Assembly: GCA_016801885.1 (NCBI GenBank)
Contig: CM028886.1
Coordinates: 777,001-841,000, forward strand
Source of the DNA: Toxotes chatareus
Taxonomy: Eukaryota; Chordata; Actinopteri; Toxotidae
DNA length: 64,000 nucleotides
Direction: 5' to 3'
Positions 38,401-47,916 of this stretch are shown piece after piece (the stretch's first letter is position 1; the number at the start of each line of letters is the position of its first letter). The notes under the pieces were generated by a model. The model was not told the origin of the DNA and made no database searches. It was given only the letters and a program-made list of their open reading frames with translations. Made by a program: the position numbers and the translations under genes.

Positions 38401-40533
38401 AGCGGGAGATCCAGGACTCCCAGGTACCCCAGGTGCTTCTGGTCCACAGGTGAGTCATCACATCAGGTCAACAGCTGTCCACTGTTTTGGAGAACCCTCT
38501 CGTTGGACAGGAACAGAGATCCAGCTGCTGAGGACAAGTTTAGTCCCACTTAGCATACGAGGACCAGTGTCTTACACCAGTCCATGTCGTTTCTGCAGGG
38601 TCCCAGAGGGGTCAGAGGTCAACCTGGGCCAAGAGGAATCCCTGGGCTTCCTGGACCTCAGGTCAGTACATCACCACTACATTTACTCCTCTGCCTTAAC
38701 CCCACAGGAGCTTGGCTGATCCCAGACCAGCTGAGGCAGAGTGTAACCCGAACCCAAGAAATCAAAGAAAGACACAGACGTCACCTGAAGTTGTTGTTAG
38801 ATTTCACCTGAGCAGCAACGTGTTGTTTCTCAGTGACCATCGGTTAAAATGATGGTCGTTGGTTGTGATGAGAAACATTCCTCAGAAACTTCCTGGAAAG
38901 AATTAAATGATTTGGCTGCAGTTACGAGTACAGAAGTGTTTGACTGGAACACGTCCAGTTCATTAATACCAGTCCAGAAATAAAGTGGTGTGACTCTCTG
39001 AGTCTGTCAGTCAGAGCACAGTGAGACAAACAGAACAGAGACTGTTTTACAGTTCAGTCAGTGGATGATTCACAGCTTCACTGTGAAGAATCCCAGAAAA
39101 CAGATAAACATTTACTGAAGCGAACAAATAAACATGTTGTTTTTGTTCTAATCCCTTTGTTTCACGTTTACCTACTGATCATAAAAGCTTCAGACGTTAC
39201 CTGCGTGTTATTTCACACCATTTCACTCTGTCCAACAATAAACTGATTCCACTGAGGCAAAGAAGGTTTGAGACGTCAGTGATGCAGAGTCAGACCCGAC
39301 ACCAGGGCCCGAGGAGGATTTACAGCCTCTGTTCTCAGCGCTCAGTAACCGTCCTCAGACTTTTACACAAAGCTGTGTCTGACATCGTTTCTGCTGCCGC
39401 GTCCACGCCGCGTCAGGAGCGAAGAGGTGAAGAAACTCTGAGCCCGTTTTTTATATTTTCGGCCTAAAAGGAGTCAAAACACGTTGAGTTTAAAAACACA
39501 GAAATCCTCCTGAAGAACGTCTCATTGTCTCATGGAAAATTTAAATTCCCCTCAAACACCATAAAATAAATAAAAAGCTGCTGATGACACGCCCTCAGTG
39601 TTTTCAGTGGAGACTACAAACATGCTTTCAAAAACATTTTATCAAACTTTAATTCAACTCTTGATTTAGTGCGTAGATATAAACGTGTTCAGGTCTTTGT
39701 CTTGCGTGTTATGCTGATTCCTGAAGAGCCGGATGATGTGACGGTTAAAATCCAAACCTCTCCCTGACTCTCAGGAGATCGTCCCGCTCGTAAATGCTCC
39801 AGAAGTTCATCGTTATCAGCAGAGGTTCTGATTAACGAGTGTGGGAAGTGATTGCTGGTTTTGTGGTTGTCACGTTTGACACTTTAATCACCGAGTGTCA
39901 CAAATCTGGAGACTGTGGCGTCTCATGTGACTGCTGTTGTCGCCTGGGACTCATTTGGTCTCTGGTTCCAGTTTGGAGCCCCGCCCCCTTTACTGTTATG
40001 TACTGGAAGTGGTTCAGATGTTGATCAGAAGGTGTCAGAGGTTTGTTACGTGGACAGCAGGTGGAAACAGGTATGAACACATGTGATTGTAGCTGTTTCC
40101 CTTCACTCAGCTCCGTACATCAGAAACAGCTTCTCACAGCCGACTCCTCCCAAAACACTCGACCACAATAAAACGTGCTGCCAACGAGACGTAGCAGCTT
40201 GAAATGATGTTAGCGCCCCCCAGAGACGGCGGCGTTCATTACAACCACTACTACTACTACGTCTACCACGACCAATGCTAATAGTAATAATCATAGTAAT
40301 AAGCTCTGGCTCCTGATTGGTTAAGGTGTGCCGCGGGCTGCCTGTGCTCAGAGAGCTCACCTGTCTCACCTGTCTCTGAGTAATGTCAGTGAGGACAGTT
40401 TCCAGGAAAAAACATGTAAAATTTACAGGCAGATAAAACCCAAAGCCTGTGAAGTCCAGCTGATCAGGGCTAACAGGAGCTCAGCTAAAGGGACTGATGC
40501 TCTCACAGCTTGATAGGAGAGTTTGTCGTCACA

Positions 40534-40568
<35 letters not shown>

Positions 40569-43500
40569 GCTGAAGCTACATCTGATCATAACAGAGAACA
40601 AAACGTAACACCAGATAAAAGACCTGCTTAAAGCTAATGAGCCGTGTACGGTACAATCAGTCCAACGTCTGAGTCCGTCCTTTACTTTCTACCATCTGCC
40701 TTTCTGATAACAGCTGTTGTGTTGTGTTCGCTGCACATCTGCTCTGTAATTTCACTCCATCATACAGAGGAGCTGAGCTGTAGCAGTCGTTCAGGATGAT
40801 GTTTGGGTATAAGTGTGTTTAACTGTGTCGTCTGTGAAACATTAAGCTGAGAGTTCAGATAGATTCATCTGTTCTTTGTCGGAGTGGAGCTGAAAGTGGG
40901 AGTTTCACCCTGAAGGTGACGTCAGAGGAAAGATCACAGGCTCAGTAAAACCTTAAAGGCTCATCCTCTGGAAAGCAGGAACGATATCAGGATGTTTCAT
41001 CACACTCTGACCTGCACGTTCAGATGTCTGTGTTCGACTAATGGAGGTTTGTCCTGATGGAGGTTTGTTCTGATGGAGGTTTGTCCTGATGGAGGTTTGT
41101 TCTGATGGAGGTTTGTCCTGATGGAGGTTTGTTCTGATGGAGGTGCTAAAAGAAAAGCACAGGGGTCAGCAGAGTGTTTCACACTGTGGGAGCTGCAGAA
41201 AGCTGCTCAGTGGTTGTTGGGATGTTTTTCTGTGGGACAAAGTGTTGGACGGACACGCTGAACAAACATCTGCAGGCTCTGTATGTGAACAAATCTCCAT
41301 TTACAGTAACAGCAGTGCAGCTGATTACACAGGTCAGCGTGAGCTTTGTTTGGAAGAAAAACCGCAGATATTTCCATGAAGAGAAACACGGTCATCACAG
41401 TAAATCAGAGCGAAGTTCAGTTTCCAGCCAGCTTTTATTTTTCTGCTTATCACTGCGCTTCTGTTGATGCTGTGAACAACAGTCAGAAAAATGCTTCCAC
41501 TTTCTGCAGGAGCTTAATGTGTCTGCTTGACATCTGTCACCAACAAATGGTTTGTCTCTGATGTCCAATAAATGTCCAGTTTGTTGGACATCAGTTCTTT
41601 TGAGTTACTCTTTGAGTGGAGGCCGGGGCTCGGTGAGGTATGAGCACAGAAACACCTGGAGCTGGGCACCTCGGCCTCCACAGGTGCAGCTCTCATCGGT
41701 TATCTCAGCATGAAGATGCTCTGGCTTGTGGCTGGAGGCGTAAACACGGATACAATTGAAAACGGCTCCTTCATCCTCGTGCGGTGACGCACTGACAAAC
41801 GACGACCTTTTCCAAACCTTTGGTGTTTTATGTTTTTTTGGTGATGCATTGAAGGACGCTCTGATTTCAGCCCTGCTCTTCTGCCTCCTGACTCTGTTGT
41901 TGGTTTTTGGTTTTCCTGCAGGGTGAACCAGGAGGAGTTGGAGACCCGGGATTGGCCGGACGCCGTGGAGCAAACGGGCAGAAGGTGAGTGGCGTTATTT
42001 CATCTCATCACCTCATCTACGATAAAACATGTCACCAAGTCGAGACCAGATGACAGTAGATCAGACTGGGTCATAAAAATGGCTGGTTCCACAGAGACAC
42101 ACTTTGACTCTGGCTTCTTGTTGAAGGGTCAACCAGGAGATCCAGGTGATGCAGGTGTTCCAGGACCACCAGGACCCAGAGGAATATCAGTAAGCAGCTG
42201 GACGCCTGCTGTGTCTGTGAATACTGCTTCATATAAACCCTCTGTTTGACTGGCTGACCCTGTCCTCTGTTTCAGGGTCAGGATGGAAGGGACGGTTATG
42301 GACCTGTAGGACCTAAAGGTGTCAAGGTAAAGGAGACGCTAACGATCCTAATGATTTACAGTCATCTTCGTAGTACATCTTCTGTTCTCACTCTGAGGAA
42401 AACAGAGGAATGGGAAATTGTCCGACAGTTTTATCGCTGTAATGAATAAGGTTTTGTTTTCTGGGAATAAAATCGCTCACTTCTGTTTCTGTTCAGGGAG
42501 ATCCTGGTTTCCCTGGTTATCCTGGTCTCCTGGTGAGTTCGTCCACTTTCACCGACAGCACATCAGAAAAAGGCCAGCGTCACTTACACGATAAGCACAG
42601 AACCTTATCAGAGGCCAGATGAATCTGGACGGAGACGCAGCTGAGACATTTTGGCTCTGATCTCAGTTCAGACTCCAAACATCACAGAGAGCTGGAGGTT
42701 AAAGTGCTGACAGGCTGATGGAACGGAGGAGATCAAGTTATACTTTCACCTCAGACACACAAGTCTGACACATAAAGGCAGCAGATTGCACTCCATGTCT
42801 CAACAACAAGCCTCAGCAACGTCTCCACAGCAGGGCCAGAACTCTGCCTCCATGTTTACCTGTTTGCCAGTCTCATGTCGTATTTCAGCAGGGCCTGTCA
42901 GACAGACTGCTGTCCTCCAGCCTGTCTGACAGACTCCTGTCCTCCAGCCTGTCAGACAGGCCGGAGGACAGCAGCTCATGAGTGATACTTCACTGTCAGA
43001 CCGATGCAAAGGGAGGGAGAAGTCAGACGTAAAGGATCAGTCTGGGATTATTCGACCATCAGATCCCACGTGTTTGTCCGTGTCCGTGTTTTATTTATTC
43101 TTTCAATCCGTCAGGAAAACGCTGAGCAAGCTGTTTCCTTAAGGGATAAAGTTTGGATCGGAAAGAAAATTTGGTGCCAAACAACAAAACAGGAAGCAGG
43201 AGGAGGCCAAACTGTCGTGAACTCACAGTGTGATAAACCACGACGTGAGCTGAGTCGTTGTTTTCCTTTCTCTTCAGGGTGAGGACGGTCTGCAGGGATC
43301 CAAAGGATTTCCAGGACGTAAAGGGAACCTCGGCCGACGGGTGAGTGGCAGCACAGCCGTGATGTTGTATTAAATGTGTGTTTGCTTCATCTGTGACTTT
43401 TGTTCCTGGTCTGATCGATGCAGGGGAACTCGGGCAGGTCTGGAGAATCAGGAGTATCCGGAGAACCAGGACATCCAGGACACAGAGTGAGTGATGGATG

Positions 43501-46500
43501 CAGCTTTATCTGTGACACGCAGTGGGCGGCCTCAGAGCCCTGAGTGCACGATCAGTGTATGAAGTGATGAGGCAGAGAACTGAATGAAGAGAAAAGGTCT
43601 AATTGGCTCTTTTTCCCTCCTCCCAGGGAACCAGAGGGCCTCCTGGAGAGAAAGGCATGACCGTGAGTCCACCTTAAAATTAACTTCACCTGTTGACAGG
43701 AAGATGAAAACCTGTGATGAGTTTTTTTACATGATGTGTTTTTTGTTTCCTCAGGAGTGTCAGCTGGTCACCTACATCAGAGACAACTGTGGTACGTGTC
43801 CAGAAACACTGTCTCTTACATGTGTTTTATTTGTCCAGTAACAGCAGTTCAGCTCTAAACCACATGTTCTCCTCCTCCTCACAGCTTGTTCCATTGGTAC
43901 GTATCACCTCCAGTTTAACAGTCACAGCAACGTGGTGAGTACAGCACAAACCTTTGGCTGCAGACTGAGACCATCACCAGGGGACGGGGACGGGGGGCTC
44001 TGCTTACAGCCTCTTCGGTTTCTCGTTAATGTTTGGTCCTGACTGAAACACCTCAGCAACTATTGGATGGACTGAGATTAAATTTGTTTCACACATTCAT
44101 GGTCCCCGGGGGATGAATCCCACTGACATTTGAGATCCTCCCTGAGTTTCAAATGGGAGCTTTAAAAAAAGGAGCTCGTTCATCGTAGCTGTGAGCACAA
44201 AGACTCCAGCAGTTTAAAGATTAGCATCTTCAGTAGGAACCACTGGGTTTGAGCTGAGATCCACTGTGACCCTGATATCTACTGAGAAATCTTACTCTGC
44301 CGACCGTCAAGATGGAGGCTGCAACGATTTCCCGGCTGAGCGAGGAGTGATCAGATAAGGGAATTAGGATGTGGCCCACGTTCTTGTGCACTCCACTCAC
44401 CATGAATCTTCTTTGTTGGTTTTCAGATCGATCCGTGTGCCCGGCCTACCCCACCGAGCTGGTGTTTGGTCTGGACATGTCCGAGGACGTAACCCCGGCC
44501 GCCTTCGAGAGGCAACGCAACGCCCTCCTGTCTCTGCTGGAGGACATCACCATTGCAGAGAGCAACTGTCCCACAGGAGCCCGCGTCGCTGTGGTGGGAT
44601 TCAGCGCCTACACCAAGTACCTGATCCGCTTCCAGGACTACCGCCGCAAGAAACAGCTGATCGAATTGGTGAAGAACATCGCCCTGGAGAGGACATCCAA
44701 CCGTCGCCAACTAGCAGCCGCCATGCGCTTTGTGGGTCAGAACGTCCTCAAACGTGTCCGAGCAGGGGTGATGATGAGGAAGGTGGCGGTCTTCCTTTCT
44801 AATGGGCCTTCACAAGACGTTAACGACATCGTTACCGCCATAATGGAGTACCGGGCCCTCAATATCGTCCCAGCGGTCATCTCTCTGAGGAATGCTCCGG
44901 CTGTTGGCCGAGCCATGGAGGTAGGTTGAACCAGACTCTGTCACTTCAGGTCTGTCTCCACCCACAGCGATCTGACAGAAGGCTCCTGCTCAGGATGACC
45001 TGACCCCGATCAGAGTCACGGTCAGTGGGATCTGTTGACCTCAGAGTCCCTGGACGTCTGAGGAGTCATGCTCTGCTGATGTCTCTCTCCGTGTTTTGTC
45101 CCACTCACGTCTTTTTCCCATGTTAGGCCTAAATCAACAATCTGACTTCAAAGATGACGGCACACAGTGATTGGTCAACTTATCTCTCGGTGTTTTTTTC
45201 ATTCTTCACACAACTGCTTCTCATTTTTTGTACAAATTAGACGGACGCTGTAAATGTCTGAGGGAAGTGTGTGCACTCGCCTCTGTATCTGAGCGTCCCT
45301 CGTGACGTGTGGTACGGACACGCAGCACAGGGAGGGAACCGCTGTTTAGTTTAACGTGTGATAAATCTTCCGACTGGATGGATTCAAATGACTCGCTCCC
45401 TCAGACGAGGCTTTCTGGTCCCAGTGGAACCCAGAGCACTGCTCCAAGACCAACACGGCAGCATTCCCATTTTAAAGCTGTTGGGTTTTTTTACAGCCCT
45501 CCTCCTCATTCATATCAACCCTGAGCCCGAGATGTCGTAGCTCTGGCCTTTCTCTCCTTTTGATCCAATAAGGTCAAACTAACACACTTAGCTCTGGCTT
45601 CAGCCCCACTCACTCTGCTGCCAACATCTGGATCGTGGCGTTCCTGGTGTGATCACAGTGCGAGGATCCAGCTCTGTGTGATTATATTAAAACCAAACAC
45701 AGCTCTTCCTCATCATAACTCTGACAAACAGACAGCGAGCGGATTATCACTAATGCTTCAATGCTACAAACAAACCCAGCGCTCGCCGCTCAGCCGACGT
45801 CCACGCCGAACGGAGGGTTTCTTGTTTGGCTCTGAAACACCGGACTTCATTCCAGCTCCTCCTCGCTTCGGGTTACATTCACTGGCTGTGGCCAGACATT
45901 TGTCTGCCATTAAACCTATGAAACACATCAGCATCACTTCAGGAGCAGAAAGATGTTTATTCCTGCTGATTAATCACATGGTTTGATAGATGTGGTTTTA
46001 CCCACGCTGTTCTCAGAGCTGTGATTAATGACGTCTGCTGTTCCTCTCAGGTCGATGACTCAGGAAACTCCATCTTCACAGTGCTGGGCAGGGACATGAA
46101 CACTGACCTGAGGAAGGTCAAGAACTGTGCCATCTGCTACGGTAAGCAGCGAGGCTCATGTTCAGGTTCATGTTTCTATAAATCATGCAGTGATAGTTTT
46201 AGGTCCTGCCTGATCCTTTCACTGTGTCCTGAGCTTCAGATTTAAAAGTCAGACTTACACATTTTAGCATCATCATATTTCTTTAGCACAGAGTAAACTC
46301 TGTTTGTTCTGGTCAGTAAATATTTTGCGGGTTTCCGGATCATTTTTGTCTCTTCAGACCCGTGCAAGCGTGCTGAAGAGTGCGCCTTCATCCAGGAGCC
46401 AGTGCAGCCTCAGGACGTCAATGTGGACCTGGTCATGGTGGTGGACAGCTCCAGGGAGATGCAGGCTGATGAATACACTGGCGCCCAGCAGCTGCTGGGT

Positions 46501-47874
46501 TCTGTGGTGGAACAGCTGGCTGTGAGCTCGCAGCCCCGCCGAGCCGACAGCCAGGCCCGTGTGGCTGTGGTCCAGCAGAGCGGCACCCGGGCTCCCAAGG
46601 TGGAGTTCAGCCTGCAGACCTTTCAGAACCACGACCTGATGAAGAAGCACTTGATCCAGAACATGCAGCAGCAGGGCGGCTCCTCTGCTCTGGGACAGAC
46701 GCTGGACTTCACCCTGAGGGAGGTGCTCCTGAAGGCCAGCCAGCCCCGCAGGAGGAGGGCACTGCTGGCCGTGGTGGGCACCCAGACGGCTTACCAGGAC
46801 CGGGCCAAACTCACGTACATCTCCCAGAAGGCCAAGTGTGAGGGGGTGGCCATGTTTGTGGTGACAGTGGGTGATCGGTACAGTCAGGCGCAGGTGGAGG
46901 AGCTGGCCGGTCTGCCCGTACAGCAGCACCTGATCCATGTCAGCAGACTACAGGCCGAAGAGCAGGGCTACGCCCAGCGCTTCTTCAGAGTCTTCCTCTC
47001 TGCCCTCAACAGTAAGACCGCACTCTGGTTTCACTCTGGATTACAAACACAAGCCGGTTCACACTCATGGAAAACATGAAACACATTTCTCTGAAGCCAC
47101 AACAAACATGAATGAGGTGAAACAGGTGTGGACTTCACAGGTCGCAGTTTACACTGGAAAGTTAATACATCAGTAACAATAAGGATAAGAATAATAGAAT
47201 ATTTCACTGAAAGAGCCGAGTGCTGCTTTACACTAAATATTACATTAGAATACATTTTTGATTGACGGTTTGTGTGTTATGTTTATTTCAGAGGGAGTGA
47301 ACACGTATCCTCCTCCATCATTAAAACAGACCTGTGATCAGCTGGCTGCTCAAGAGGGAGGACAGATCTTCATAAACGGGTCAGTAACACGGGCTGCTCA
47401 TGTTGACTGTGACACAGCTGAACAGATTCATAAACACTGTTAGGTCATTTTCTAATTCACTGATTCTAACATGATTATTTGCTGTTTTTTTTTCTGTGAT
47501 AATAAATATTTTTTTCAGGACGTCACCTTTTGTTCTCAGTTTGCTGTAGCTCTGCAGCTCTGAGCCAAACAGATACCAGCTGAAATCTGCTTTAGTTAAC
47601 AGCAGCAGGTTTAGAGACCGTGTCTCCTCTGAGGACGCACACCGTCACAGGACTGAAGTAAAGATCAGTGAATCACTGATGTTTGGCGGCTGTGTGTTCA
47701 GTCAGGGGCAGGCGGAGCTGGAGGGGGAGACCGCCGAGGAGGTGGAGGAGACGTTTCAGGAGCAGACGGGAGGACGGACCCAGACCGGCCAGCTGGCCTT
47801 CATCGAGTCTCTGTCCAGAGGGGACAGCCAGATATTTGTCTCAGGACCTGATCTCAACGGTAGCGTGCGCACAC

Positions 47875-47916
<42 letters not shown>

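Larger units (their letters stand above)
38662..41921. other. Large intron inside the helix region
   Basis: This intron of 3260 bp separates helix exons that elsewhere are 87 to 900 bp apart. The helix length on either side sums to the expected 336 residues, so no helix exon is missing here. It holds a (CA)n run (about 40535-40566) and a 16-bp tandem repeat (about 41040-41142). I saw no gene on the minus strand. Confidence 0.75.

Noticed and set aside
38002..38719. 183-aa and 188-aa frames with CLSVCLS repeats
   Set aside because: They come from the CTGT/CTTT microsatellite read through into neighbouring helix exons in the wrong frame or without splicing.
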